The notes: generated by a model not told the origin, from the letters alone. A stretch of 64,000 nucleotides of DNA from Streptomyces iranensis (GCF_017874715.1 NZ_JAGGLR010000010.1:248001-312000), one strand, 5' to 3'; numbered from the stretch's first letter, positions 8,222 through 16,682 are shown. A program made the numbers and translations.

Positions 8222-8521
8222 GGGGGCGACGTTAGGCCCGAGCGGGCGCCTGGGCCCGCCCCCGCGCCGTTCCGTCACCGCTCCGTAAGACCTTCCGGAG
8301 GAGGCGTGGTCACAGAACGGTCACAAGGGGGACTGCCCCGCGTTGCCTTTCACTGCGACCGTGGCGCCCACTCGCGTCCCCTGGGACCCCGTCCCCGAGG
8401 CCTGTCTTCCTGGGGCTCCCGGGCACATTCAAACGGACACGTTCAAACGGACACGTTCAACTGGACACGTTCAACCGGACACGTCTCTCAAGACCGCCGC
8501 CATCGACGAACAGAGAGCCAC
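8222..8521. promoter_or_regulatory. Divergent intergenic region, epimerase / class I methyltransferase
   Basis: Three hundred bases without a credible gene. The right half holds a four-copy 14-bp direct repeat (8424-8484) just upstream of the methyltransferase start. The left half shows no motif I recognise. Confidence 0.5.
8424..8484 (+). repeat. 14-bp direct repeat, four copies plus a partial fifth
   Basis: Units start at 8424, 8438, 8452 and 8466. The unit reads cacgttcaaacgga with single-base variants (cacatt in the first, aactgga and aaccgga in the third and fourth), and 8480-8484 begins a fifth. The array ends 37 bases before the ATG of the methyltransferase, a position where activator or repressor sites occur. 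The 14-bp spacing differs from the 11-bp spacing of PhoP boxes and SARP heptamers. Confidence 0.85.
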
Positions 8522-9433
8522 ATGACGGTCACCACCGCCCCCGCGGCCCAGCGTCCCCGCTGCCTCAATGACGTCAAGGGATGGTTCCCGAGCCTTGACC
8601 AAGTGCTGTTCGACCGCTTTCTGAGCCGCCAGGAGCGCCTCGGCCAGCGCGGGGACCTGATGGAGATGGGTGCCTACATGGGCAAGAGCGCCATCTTCAC
8701 CGCCACCTATCTGCGGGCGAACGAGCGGTTCACGATCTGTGACCTCTTCGACGCCGAGGCGCCGGACGAGAAGAACGCGGCGGAGGCGCGCAAGTCGTAC
8801 GCCACCCTGACCCGCACCGCCTTCGAGCAGAACTACCTGGCCTTCTGGGACGAGCTGCCGAACGTCATCCAGGGCCCCACCTCCGTCGTGCCCGACCACG
8901 TCGGCACGAACACCTGCCGTTTCATCCACGTGGACGCCTCGCATCTGTACGAGCACGTGGCGGGCGACATCGACACCGCGCACGACACGCTGGTGCCCGA
9001 CGGTCTCGTCGTCCTCGACGACTTCCGCTCCGAGCACACCCCGGGCGTGGCCGCCGCGACCTGGGAGGCGGTGTTCACCCGCGGGCTGCGGCCCATCTGC
9101 CTGTCCACACAGAAGCTCTACGGCACCTGGGGCGACCCGGAGCCGATCCAGGACGAGATGCTCGCGGACGAGGAGTGGCGCAAGGGGATGCACACCAGCG
9201 TGCAGGAGATCGCGGGCCGCAGGGTGCTGCGGTTCTCGGGGAAGCCCGCGAACCCGACCCCGCCCACCTCCCGCTTCGCCCACGAGCCGCGCGACCCGGC
9301 TCCCGAGCCGCGCTCCGCGTCCACCGCACCGGCGTCCGCACCCGCGGCGCGCCGCCCCACCGCGGTCCGGCGGTTCGCCGCCGATGTGCTTCCGCCGGTC
9401 GTCACCCGGGCGATCCGCCGCCGCAAGGGATAG
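8522..9433 (+). CDS. Class I SAM-dependent methyltransferase (Methyltransf_24/TylF-like)
   Basis: A 303-residue protein starting at the ATG at 8522. 'LMEMGAYMGKSAIFTATYL' around residues 50-68 is motif I of the TylF/Methyltransf_24 group. 'FTICDLFDAEAPDE' follows as the acidic strand-2 end, and 'FIHVDASHLYEHVAGDI' plus 'DGLVVLDDF' supply the metal-site acids common in this family. The last 60 residues are Pro/Ala/Arg-rich and probably disordered. Family members methylate sugars or small molecules; the substrate here is unknown. The array of 14-bp repeats just upstream suggests dedicated control. It may belong functionally with the epimerase across the divergent region. Confidence 0.78.
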   Translation: MTVTTAPAAQRPRCLNDVKGWFPSLDQVLFDRFLSRQERLGQRGDLMEMGAYMGKSAIFTATYLRANERFTICDLFDAEAPDEKNAAEARKSYATLTRTAFEQNYLAFWDELPNVIQGPTSVVPDHVGTNTCRFIHVDASHLYEHVAGDIDTAHDTLVPDGLVVLDDFRSEHTPGVAAATWEAVFTRGLRPICLSTQKLYGTWGDPEPIQDEMLADEEWRKGMHTSVQEIAGRRVLRFSGKPANPTPPTSRFAHEPRDPAPEPRSASTAPASAPAARRPTAVRRFAADVLPPVVTRAIRRRKG

Positions 9434-9474
9434 CTCCCCCGGGCGCGGAGGGGAGCCAGGGGGGCCGTGGCCGT

Positions 9475-9555
9475 GGGCTCCCAGAGTCGGTCCCCGGGCT
9501 CCGAGAGTCCGTCCCTGGGCTCCCAAGAGTCGGTCCCTGGGCTCCCAAGACCCCC
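9475..9555 (+). repeat. 21-22-bp tandem repeat between convergent genes
   Basis: Three full units begin at 9475, 9496 and 9517, each close to gggctcccaagagtcggt followed by ccct or cccc, and a fourth truncated unit starts at 9539. The array fills most of the gap between the ends of the methyltransferase and the PTH2 gene. No clear stem-loop terminator lies within it. Confidence 0.8.
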
Positions 9556-9571
9556 GGCGCCGCGGACGGCC

Positions 9572-10441
9572 TTACCGCCGCCGCAGTGCCGGGTGGTCCG
9601 CGACGACCGTGCAGGACCCCGGCGCGATCTCGGTGAACCCCGCGTCGCGCACCACCGGCAGGCCGCTCGCGGTGAGCTCGTCCCACCGCTCGGGCGAGGC
9701 CGTACGCACCGCCAGCGGGAACCCGGCCTCGCGCCAGGCCGCCCGCGCCGCGTCGTCCAGCTCCCACCAGGCCAGCTGGGCGCCGTGCCCGGCCTGGGCC
9801 ATCGCCTTGCCCGCCGACATCTCCACATGGGGGCTCAGCCACAGCACCGGACCGGTGGGGTCGGGAGCGGGCGGCGGCTCCGGGTCGCTCAGGTCGGTGC
9901 CGGAGACCTGGAGCTTGGCCAGCTCCTTGGGCCAGCCGTCCAGCGGCACCGGCGGGAACACCCGCACCTCGGCGGCCGCCGCCGAAGCCCCGTCCCCGTC
10001 CTCGTGCCCGTCCCCGCCCCCGTGCCCGTCCTCGTGCCCGGTTACGTCTTCGGCCGGGGTCGCGGCGGGTGCCCGGCCCGTGACCGTGGTGCCCGGCAGC
10101 CCGGACGCGCGCCGCCACTCCGCGCCCCGCGCCCGCCGTACGACCTTGCGGATCCGGGCGTCCTGCCAGTCCCGTACGGCCTGGGCCCACTCGCCGTCGG
10201 CGGCCGTCGCCCGCTCGTCCGACAGCAGTACCAGCACCGCGCGCGCCGCCGTCTCCAGGGCGTCCGTACGCGCCGGGGGCGCGGCCTTCTCGATCCGGAC
10301 CACCAGGGGCAACACGAACTGCGGTGCGGCGTCCCGGTCGATCTCGGCGTGCCGGAAGGGGCTGCTGCGGGCGGCGGATCCGGAGCCCTGGTGAGCGGTG
10401 GTTTGGGTGCCGGTCTCGGTGTCGGCGTCGGTGCTGGTCAC
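9572..10441 (-). CDS. Peptidyl-tRNA hydrolase, PTH2 family
   Basis: A 289-residue protein with the GTG at 10441 taken as start (residues Val-Thr-Ser-Thr-Asp). The C-terminal third carries the PTH2 signature: 'MSAGKAMAQAGHGAQLAWW' aligns with the family's MSxGKxAAQxxHA segment, and 'VVRDAGFTEIAPGSCTVVAD' with the conserved T-I-A-P-G loop. PTH2 enzymes release peptides from stalled peptidyl-tRNA. The first 150 residues are an additional alpha-helical region unlike the minimal 120-residue archaeal enzyme. A linker rich in His, Asp and Gly (near 9985-10040) separates the two parts. This domain plan occurs in actinobacterial PTH2 proteins. It would supplement the canonical Pth. Confidence 0.8.
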   Translation of the reverse strand: MTSTDADTETGTQTTAHQGSGSAARSSPFRHAEIDRDAAPQFVLPLVVRIEKAAPPARTDALETAARAVLVLLSDERATAADGEWAQAVRDWQDARIRKVVRRARGAEWRRASGLPGTTVTGRAPAATPAEDVTGHEDGHGGGDGHEDGDGASAAAAEVRVFPPVPLDGWPKELAKLQVSGTDLSDPEPPPAPDPTGPVLWLSPHVEMSAGKAMAQAGHGAQLAWWELDDAARAAWREAGFPLAVRTASPERWDELTASGLPVVRDAGFTEIAPGSCTVVADHPALRRR

Positions 10442-10626
10442 GCGCCAAGTGTGCCAGGACAGCGGGTCAAGCCCTGTCCGGGATCTTCGCGCCTGTGACA
10501 TGGCGGCTGACCGGGGGCGCCGTGCCAGGCGTCGCGGGGCCCGCGACGATTCCGCCGGACAAGGCCCAAGGCCTCCGCGCGCCGAGGGCCTCCCCTCGGA
10601 GAAGGGCGCGCCTATGCTCAACCGGC

Positions 10627-11577
10627 ATGAGACTGCGAGGAGTCGGCCGCCGCTACGGCCTGGGCGGACCCTGGGTGCTGCGGGGTGTCGATCTCGAGGT
10701 GCCGCCGGGTTCGCTGACCCGTATCCAGGGGCGCAACGGCAGCGGCAAGTCCACGCTGCTGCGGCTGCTCGCCGGGATCGACGCACCCAGCGCGGGCCGG
10801 ATCACCGGCCGCCCGCCCACCGCCTACGTCCCCGAGCGGTTCCCGGCCGAGCTGCCCTTCTCCGCCCTCGGCTACCTCGCCCACCTGGGCCGGATCCACG
10901 GGCTGTCCCGCGCCGCGGCGGCGCGCGGGGCGGGGGAGTGGCTGGAGCGGTTCGGCGCGGACGGCTATGCGGGCACCCCGCTCGCCGAGCTGTCCAAGGG
11001 CACCAGCCAGAAGATCGCCGTGGCACAGGCGCTGCTGGCATCCCCCGGCCTGCTGATCCTGGACGAGGCGTGGACCGGCCTCGACCAGGCCGCGCGCCGG
11101 GTGCTGGACACGGCGGTCGCCGAGCGCGTCGCCGACGGCGGCGCGGTCGTCTTCGTCGACCACGACCCACGCCGTCTGGCCGGGGCCCCGGACCGCGTCC
11201 TGCGCGTCACCGAGACCCGGCTGGAGCCGGTGGACGGCACGGTTCGGCCGTCGGCGGCGCAGGACGGGCCCGGTGCCGGGCCACGGGTGCGGGTGGAGGC
11301 CGAGGGAGCGCCGGGGGCCGGGTTGCCCGGTGAGCCGGCGGGTGCGGTGGTGCGTGAGTACGGTCCCGTGCCCGCGCCCGCGCCCGCGCACGGGAGCGGG
11401 GCCGACGGTCCGGCGGGGCGGGGCGTACGGCTGACGGTCGAGGTCGGCGCCGCCGACTCCGACGGTCTGCTCCGCACCCTCCTGACCGCCGAGCCGCCCT
11501 GGCACATCCGCGCGGTGACGACCATCAACGACAACGACGCCCAGGAGCCCGCCCGAGGGGCGAAGGAGAAGGCATGA
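10627..11577 (+). CDS. ABC transporter ATP-binding protein
   Basis: A 316-residue ATPase with ATG at 10627. Walker A is 'GRNGSGKST' (about residues 35-43), the signature is a degenerate 'LSKGTSQK', and Walker B is 'LLILDEAWTGLD' followed by the switch His in 'VFVDHDP'. The nucleotide-binding domain ends near residue 215. The remaining 100 residues are Pro/Ala-rich, then a short conserved-looking 'VRLTVEVGAADSDGLLRTLL' element, perhaps a regulatory extension. The stop overlaps the start of the permease gene (ATGA). With that six-helix partner it probably forms a small exporter of unknown substrate. Confidence 0.82.
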   Translation: MRLRGVGRRYGLGGPWVLRGVDLEVPPGSLTRIQGRNGSGKSTLLRLLAGIDAPSAGRITGRPPTAYVPERFPAELPFSALGYLAHLGRIHGLSRAAAARGAGEWLERFGADGYAGTPLAELSKGTSQKIAVAQALLASPGLLILDEAWTGLDQAARRVLDTAVAERVADGGAVVFVDHDPRRLAGAPDRVLRVTETRLEPVDGTVRPSAAQDGPGAGPRVRVEAEGAPGAGLPGEPAGAVVREYGPVPAPAPAHGSGADGPAGRGVRLTVEVGAADSDGLLRTLLTAEPPWHIRAVTTINDNDAQEPARGAKEKA

Positions 11578-12242
11578 CCGCGCTGCTGCGCTATCAGGCG
11601 GCCCTGCTGGCCCGCTCGCACCGCTGGCTGCCGCCGCTGCTGCTCTACGGCGCGTTCCTGGGGATCGGGGTGCAGACCGGGCAGCCGATCCTCGACTCGC
11701 TCGGCTACGCCGCCGCCGCGCTGTTGCCCGTCGCCGCCTGGCTGGTGCGGGCGTGCGTCACCCAGGAGCCCGCCGCGGCCCGCGACTGCGCGTCGGCTGC
11801 GGTGGGGCCGGGCCGGGTGCACCTCGCCTCGGTGCTGACCGCGCTGGGCGCGGCGCTGGTGCTGGGCACCGCCGGGACGCTGTTCGTCGCGGCGGTCAGC
11901 GATCCGTACACCGCGGATCACCTGCACGAGATCCCCGTGCCCGAGGCGACCGTCTCCGGGCTGCTCACCGCGGTCGCCTGCGCCCTGCTCGGCACGGCCG
12001 TCGGCGCGCTGTGCAACCGGCCGCTGCTGCGCCGCCCCGGCTGGGCGATCCCGGCCACGCTGCTCGCCGCGCTGCTGGTGTCGGTGGCCGGTGCCTCGCC
12101 CGCGAACGCGGCCGTGTCGGGGCTGGTCGACGGCTCGCACAGCGGCACCGTGCCGATGCCCCTGCTGCCCCTGGCCCTGGCCGGCGCGGCCGCCGCCGGG
12201 GCGACCGCGCTGGCCTGCGCGCTGAGCTCCCGCCGGTCGTAG
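11574..12242 (+). CDS. ABC transporter permease subunit
   Basis: A 222-residue protein, coupled to the ATPase by an ATGA overlap. Around six hydrophobic helices are seen (about 18-38, 45-63, 80-105, 120-142, 150-170, 195-217). There is no solute-binding protein or EAA loop, which fits an ABC-2-like exporter rather than an importer. The substrate cannot be inferred. Confidence 0.72.
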   Translation: MTALLRYQAALLARSHRWLPPLLLYGAFLGIGVQTGQPILDSLGYAAAALLPVAAWLVRACVTQEPAAARDCASAAVGPGRVHLASVLTALGAALVLGTAGTLFVAAVSDPYTADHLHEIPVPEATVSGLLTAVACALLGTAVGALCNRPLLRRPGWAIPATLLAALLVSVAGASPANAAVSGLVDGSHSGTVPMPLLPLALAGAAAAGATALACALSSRRS

Positions 12243-12252
12243 GGTTCGGGTC

Positions 12253-12405
12253 ATGGACGACCGTACGGACCTTCCCGAGGGCCCGCCGTACGCCGACTGC
12301 GTGCAGTGCGGCGAGCCCACCGAGTACCCCGCCGCGCGCCCCGGAGCGACGCTGTGCCCCGTCTGCGAATGGCAGGAGGCCCAGCGCACGGCGTGCTCCG
12401 GCTAG
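12253..12405 (+). CDS. Small CxxC/CxxC putative zinc-binding protein
   Basis: A 50-residue protein starting ten bases after the permease stop. Cys16-x2-Cys19 and Cys35-x2-Cys38 form two knuckles spaced like a rubredoxin-type zinc ribbon. The rest is acidic and Pro-rich at the N-terminus. It is in line with the ABC genes and may be co-transcribed. No function is assigned; the regular cysteine spacing and good codon usage support it as a real gene. Confidence 0.55.
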   Translation: MDDRTDLPEGPPYADCVQCGEPTEYPAARPGATLCPVCEWQEAQRTACSG

Positions 12406-12440
12406 CGAGCGCCCGTGCGTTGCTTGCCCCAGCGGGCGGC

Positions 12441-12480
12441 CACGCAGCACCACGCAGCACCACGCAGCACCACGAAGCTC
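12441..12480 (+). repeat. 10-bp tandem repeat cacgcagcac
   Basis: Three perfect copies (12441, 12451, 12461) and one degenerate copy (12471-12480) lie between the small zinc protein and the convergent PhoX-like gene. There is no obvious hairpin. Confidence 0.85.
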
Positions 12481-12498
12481 CGCTCCGCCGGGCGGCGT

Positions 12499-13893
12499 TC
12501 AGCGACGCCAGGGGCCCGTCACGGCGAACGTTGTGCCCGGGGTGTAGCAGTTCACGTACATCGTGCGGCGGTCCGGCGCGAAGGTGACGCCCGCGAACTC
12601 ACCCCACTCCGGCTCGTCCGGCGTGCCAATGTTCTGCTGCCCCCGCGCCATCGCGTAGACCTCGCCGCGCCGGGTCACCCCGAAGACATGCTGTGCGCCG
12701 TTGCCGTCCTCGCAGACCATCAGGCCGCCGCTGGGCGCGAGCGTGATGTTGTCGGGGGACTCGCCGGGCAGCTGGACATCCGTCTCGGGGCCGAAGACGA
12801 TCACCAGCGTGAGGCGCCTCCGGTCGGGGTCGTAGCGCCAGATCTGGCCGAAGTGGTCGGCCGCCGAGCCGTCCGCGCTCTTGGCGAAGCTGGAGACGAA
12901 GTAGACCGACGTACCGCCCCAGTAGCACCCCTCCAGCTTCTGGGCGTGGGTGATGCCTCCGGGGCCGAAGTCCTGGAAGCGGATGGGGGTTTGGCGGGCG
13001 AGCGGGTCGGGGACGTCCACCCACTCGACGCGGTCGAAGGTGGTGCCCGGCTCCTGGATGGTGGACAGATCGGGCACCCCCGGCACCCGCAGCGCCTGAA
13101 GCCGCCCGCCCGCGCGCAGCGAGCCGATGCCGCCGAGCGGCTTCTTCGGCCGGAAGCGGTAGAAGAGCCCGAAGGGTCTCTCGAAGGCGTCCTCGGTCTC
13201 GTAGACGACGCCGCTGCGCGGATCGACCGCGATGGCCTCGTGCTGGAAGCGGCCCATGGCGGTGAGGGGCACGGCGCCGGTGCGGCGCGGATCGTAGGGG
13301 TCGACCTCGAAGATGAAGCCGTGGTCCTTGGTGTAGCCGTTCGTACCGGCCCGGTCCTCGGTCTCCTCGCAGGTCAGCCAGGTGTGCCAGGGGGTGGGGC
13401 CGCCCGCGCAGTTGACCGCGGTGCCCGCGATGGCCACCCGCTCGGACAGTACGTGATTGCCGGAGTCGAGCTCCAGGGCGGTACAGCCGCCCAGGCCCAT
13501 CGGGTCGTAGGTGAGGCCGTTCACGGCGGGGACGCGGATCGCGGCGTCGTTACGGTTCTCATGGTTGCGGACCAGATGCGTACGGCCGCGGTGGCCGCCG
13601 GCGCGGCCCGGGAAGGCGGCCATGCCGTCGCAGTGGCTGGGGACCTTGCCCTCGCCGGAGCGGAGTTCGTCGCCCTCGCGCGAGAGCACCCGGTAGCGGA
13701 ATCCCTCCGGGAGGTCGAGCAGTCCGTCCGGGTCGGGCACCAGGGGGCCGTAGCCACCCCGGCCGAGTGGTGGGGAATCCGGTTCGGCGGCCGCGGCCGC
13801 TCCGGCGAAGAGCTCGGAGACGCTGCCGGTGAAGGCGATGGTGGCCCCTAGCGCGCCGGTGCGGCCGAGAAGCTGACGTCGTGTCGCTGACAT
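12499..13893 (-). CDS. PhoX family (DUF839) Tat-exported phosphatase-like protein
   Basis: A 464-residue protein. The start is the ATG at 13893, preceded by a GGGAG ribosome site and giving 'MSATRRQLLGRTGALGA', a twin-arginine signal peptide. The mature part has the PhoX features 'PSHCDGMAAFP', 'LVRNHENR', 'WLTCEETED', 'FEVDPYDP', 'QHEAIAVDP', 'ETEDA' and 'PDNITLAPSGGLMVCEDG', where conserved acids and histidines bind calcium and iron in PhoX. It is likely an extracellular phosphatase or related beta-propeller enzyme. No classical 11-bp PhoP box was seen upstream; the upstream region instead carries three 18-bp direct repeats. Confidence 0.82.
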   Translation of the reverse strand: MSATRRQLLGRTGALGATIAFTGSVSELFAGAAAAAEPDSPPLGRGGYGPLVPDPDGLLDLPEGFRYRVLSREGDELRSGEGKVPSHCDGMAAFPGRAGGHRGRTHLVRNHENRNDAAIRVPAVNGLTYDPMGLGGCTALELDSGNHVLSERVAIAGTAVNCAGGPTPWHTWLTCEETEDRAGTNGYTKDHGFIFEVDPYDPRRTGAVPLTAMGRFQHEAIAVDPRSGVVYETEDAFERPFGLFYRFRPKKPLGGIGSLRAGGRLQALRVPGVPDLSTIQEPGTTFDRVEWVDVPDPLARQTPIRFQDFGPGGITHAQKLEGCYWGGTSVYFVSSFAKSADGSAADHFGQIWRYDPDRRRLTLVIVFGPETDVQLPGESPDNITLAPSGGLMVCEDGNGAQHVFGVTRRGEVYAMARGQQNIGTPDEPEWGEFAGVTFAPDRRTMYVNCYTPGTTFAVTGPWRR

Positions 13894-13975
13894 GCGGTAA
13901 CTCCCTGCTGGCGGACAGAGAAGATGACCGGATGTGTGTATCACGCGCGCGGGCGCGCGGGAACCATTCGATCAG

Positions 13976-14029
13976 CGATGCGCATGAACTAAGCGATGCC
14001 CAATAACTAAACGATGCGCAAGAACTATC
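13976..14029 (-). repeat. 18-bp direct repeat, three copies, upstream of the PhoX-like gene
   Basis: On the plus strand the units are cgatgcgcatgaactaag (13976), cgatgcccaataactaaa (13994) and cgatgcgcaagaactatc (14012). cgatcagcg flanks the array on both sides. It begins directly after the ZapE stop codon and is AT-rich for this genome. The arrangement suits an operator array controlling the PhoX-like gene 83 bp downstream. Confidence 0.85.
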
Positions 14030-14032
14030 CGA

Positions 14033-15157
14033 TCAGCGCTTGTACGCCGCGTCGGCCAGCCCCTTCGCGTCCCGGGCCAGGGCGGTGAGCCGGGATATCG
14101 CCCGGAAGTACTTCTTCCGGTAGCCGCCGCTCAGCATCTCCTCGCTGAAGAGCTGGTCGAACGGCACCCCGGAGGCCAGTACCGGCACCTCGCGGTCGTA
14201 GAGCCGGTCGGCCAGCACCACCAGCCGCAGCGCGGTGGACTGGTCGGGGACCGGGGCGACCCCGGTCAGGCAGACGGCCTGGAGGCCGTCGCACATCGCG
14301 CCGTAGCGGCTCGGGTGCACCCGGGAGAGGTGGTCCAGCAGGGCGGGGAAGTCGTCCAGGGAGGCGCCGGGGACGCGGTGCGCGGCCCGGGTGACCGTCT
14401 CGTCGGAGTGCGGGGCCGGGGCCGCGGGCAGACCGCGGTGGCGGTAGTCCTCGCCGTCGATGCGCAGCGTACGGAAGCGGGCGGACAGCCCCTGTATCTC
14501 GCGCAGGAAGTCGGCGGCGGCGAACCGGCCCTCGCCCAGCTTGCCGGGCAGCGTGTTGGACGTCGCGGCGAGCGCCACGCCCGCCTCGACCAGCTTGCCC
14601 AGCAGCGTGGAGACCAGCACGGTGTCGCCCGGGTCGTCCAGCTCGAACTCGTCGATGCACAGCAGCCGGTGTCCGCTCAGGGTCTTCACGGTCTGCTGGA
14701 AGCCGAGCGCGCCGACCAGGTTCGTCAGCTCCACGAAGGTGCCGAAGGCCTTCAGCTCGGGGGCGGCCGGGGTGGCGTGCCACAGGGAGGCCAGCAGATG
14801 GGTCTTGCCGACGCCGTAGCCGCCGTCGAGGTACATCCCGCGCGGGCCGCCGTTCGCGGCGGGCTTGGCCTCCCGGCGGAACCAGTGCCTGCGGCGCCCG
14901 CCCTTCGCGGCCGCGCCGTCGCCGAGCCGTGCGGCGAAGGCTCTCAGCGCCTCGACCGCCTCGGCCTGGCTGGGCTGGCCGGGGTCGGTGAGGTAGTTGT
15001 CGAAGCTCACGGTGGCGAAGCGGGGCGGCGGCACCATCTCGGCGACCAGACGCTCCGCCGGAACCTGCGGCGCACGGGCGGTGAGGGCTGCGGGGGCTTC
15101 GGTGGCTTCGGCGGCTATGCGGCCTGCCGAGCCGGATGCGGTGGTTGGTGCAGACAC
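14033..15157 (-). CDS. zapE: ZapE/AFG1-like ATPase
   Basis: A 374-residue AAA-type ATPase with the GTG at 15157 as start; the longer frame upstream is low-complexity and overlaps the divergent promoter. Walker A is 'MYLDGGYGVGKTHLLASL', Walker B 'LLCIDEFELDDPGDT', sensor-like 'AATSNTLPGKL', then the AFG1/ZapE 'FRTLRIDGEDYRHRG' and the 'LFSEEMLSGGYRKKYFRAISRL' tail (quoted to show the family ending). In E. coli ZapE acts with FtsZ; the role in streptomycetes is not established. It precedes the PhoX-like gene on the same strand, with an operator-like repeat between them. Confidence 0.85.
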   Translation of the reverse strand: MSAPTTASGSAGRIAAEATEAPAALTARAPQVPAERLVAEMVPPPRFATVSFDNYLTDPGQPSQAEAVEALRAFAARLGDGAAAKGGRRRHWFRREAKPAANGGPRGMYLDGGYGVGKTHLLASLWHATPAAPELKAFGTFVELTNLVGALGFQQTVKTLSGHRLLCIDEFELDDPGDTVLVSTLLGKLVEAGVALAATSNTLPGKLGEGRFAAADFLREIQGLSARFRTLRIDGEDYRHRGLPAAPAPHSDETVTRAAHRVPGASLDDFPALLDHLSRVHPSRYGAMCDGLQAVCLTGVAPVPDQSTALRLVVLADRLYDREVPVLASGVPFDQLFSEEMLSGGYRKKYFRAISRLTALARDAKGLADAAYKR

Positions 15158-15224
15158 GGATGTCCAGGGTAGTCGCTCTTCACCCGACCACTGTCCGAGA
15201 GGGAGGCATGTCACACTGCGGCCT

Positions 15225-16130
15225 ATGCGACGCCTGTTCCCCGTGCCTGTCCCCGCGCCTGCCGAAACGCCCACCGGAACGCCCACCGGAAGGCCTGCCG
15301 AAACGCCCGCCGGAACGTCCGCCGGAACACCTGTCGGAACGTCCGACGCGACGACTGCGGGCATTTCCGCCGAAACGCCCGCCGAGAACCGCGAATGGGC
15401 CCTTGGCGAACTGGCCGACGCCTATGCGTACCCGGAGCCGCCGCACGGCCCCTCCGGCGCCTTTCTGCGGGCCAACATGGTGTCCTCGCTGGACGGGGCG
15501 GCCCAACACGACGGCCGGTCGAAGCCCCTGTCCTCCGACGCGGACATGCGGATCTTCGGAGTGCTGCGCGGGCTCGCCGACGCCGTCGTCGTGGGCGCGG
15601 AGACCGCGCGCCGCGAGGGCTACCGCCCGGCGCGCGCCCGGGAGGCGTTCGCCAAGCGGCGGGCGGCGCTCGGCCAGTCGCCCGCGCCCGCGATCGCCGT
15701 CGTGAGCGCGAGCCTGGACCTGGACTTCTCGCAGCCGCTGTTCACCGAGCCGCTGGTCCCGACGATCGTGATCACGGGTGCGACGGCAGCCGAGGAGCGG
15801 ATCGAAGCGGCCCGTGCGGCGGGGGCCGAGGTGGTCTTCGCCGGAGCGGGGCCGTCCGGGCGGGTGGGCGCGGCGGCGATCGTGACCGCGCTCGCGGAGC
15901 TCGGCCACACCCGGCTGCTCACCGAGGGCGGCCCCACGCTGCTGGCGGAGTTCGCGGCGGCCGGGGTGCTGGACGAGCTGTGTCTGGCGGTGGCCCCCCT
16001 GGTCACCGCGGGGGACGCGAAGCGGATCATGAACGGCCCCGTACTGGGGGAACCGGAACGCTTCACTCTCGCTTCCGTTCTGGAGGAAGCCGGGTTTCTT
16101 TTCACCCGCTACCGTCGGATTTACCAATAA
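15225..16130 (+). CDS. RibD C-terminal-like (pyrimidine reductase) protein
   Basis: A 301-residue protein with ATG at 15225. After a low-complexity lead of about 45 residues with repeats of the form Gly-Thr-Pro-x, the domain shows 'RANMVSSLDGAAQHDG', 'DAVVVGAETARREGY', 'LLTEGGPTLLAEF' and 'VAPLVTAGD', the signature of the RibD C-terminal reductase family (dihydrofolate-reductase fold, NADPH-binding). Streptomycetes have several such stand-alone proteins; whether this one works in riboflavin synthesis is unknown. The first 45 codons contain 12-bp repeats, so the true N-terminus could be further in. Confidence 0.78.
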   Translation: MRRLFPVPVPAPAETPTGTPTGRPAETPAGTSAGTPVGTSDATTAGISAETPAENREWALGELADAYAYPEPPHGPSGAFLRANMVSSLDGAAQHDGRSKPLSSDADMRIFGVLRGLADAVVVGAETARREGYRPARAREAFAKRRAALGQSPAPAIAVVSASLDLDFSQPLFTEPLVPTIVITGATAAEERIEAARAAGAEVVFAGAGPSGRVGAAAIVTALAELGHTRLLTEGGPTLLAEFAAAGVLDELCLAVAPLVTAGDAKRIMNGPVLGEPERFTLASVLEEAGFLFTRYRRIYQ

Positions 16131-16187
16131 CTCATAAAAACGTCTGTAAACCCGCGAATGGGATCGCGAAGGAGAAGGGCATCCGCC

Positions 16188-16682
16188 GTGTTCACGAGCG
16201 TATTGATGATTGAGAAGCCCCTGACCCCCGCCGACGTTGAATTCGTCACCACCCTGCACGGCGATGATCCGGTCTCCTTCGTCGTCCTGATGCAACCCCG
16301 GGGCAGCAAGGACCGGCTGCTGCGCGCGATCGACGACATCGCCCTCGGCGAGCTGGAGCAGGCCGCCCAGGAGGGGGGCGAGCCGGAGGGCAAGGAGGCG
16401 CTGGAGCCCGCCGAGCGGGCGCTGACCCACTCGGTGGCGGCACTCGAAGCGGCCGGGAGCCGGGCCCGCGGCCATGTCGTCCAGCGTCATCCGCTGGAGG
16501 TGCTGCGCGGGGTGGTGGAGGAGACCCGGGCCGATGAGGTGATCGTGCTCACCGCCCCGCACTTCGTGGAGGAGTTCTTCCACCGGGACTGGGCCTCGCG
16601 GGCCCGCCACAAGGTGGGGGTCCCGGTGCTGAAGCTCTTCGCGCACGCGGTGGACGAGGACCAGCCCTCGGCCGGCGGCTGA
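16188..16682 (+). CDS. Conserved 164-residue protein of unknown function
   Basis: Starts at the GTG at 16188 with a ggagaagg ribosome site. The protein is predicted alpha/beta: 'DDPVSFVVLMQPRG', a long charged helix, then 'ETRADEVIVLTAPHFVEEFFHRDWASRARHKVGVPVLKLF' (two pieces of a Rossmann-like half). This looks like a universal-stress or nucleotide-binding-type fold. Homologues are sometimes labelled indole-3-glycerol-phosphate synthase, but none of that enzyme's motifs are visible here. It lies between the RibD-like gene and murC, all on the plus strand. No function is claimed. Confidence 0.65.
   Translation: MFTSVLMIEKPLTPADVEFVTTLHGDDPVSFVVLMQPRGSKDRLLRAIDDIALGELEQAAQEGGEPEGKEALEPAERALTHSVAALEAAGSRARGHVVQRHPLEVLRGVVEETRADEVIVLTAPHFVEEFFHRDWASRARHKVGVPVLKLFAHAVDEDQPSAGG

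Noticed and set aside
13894..14032. PhoP box upstream of the PhoX-like gene
   Set aside because: The repeats are 18 bp apart and do not match the 11-bp gttcacc unit spacing of PhoP sites.
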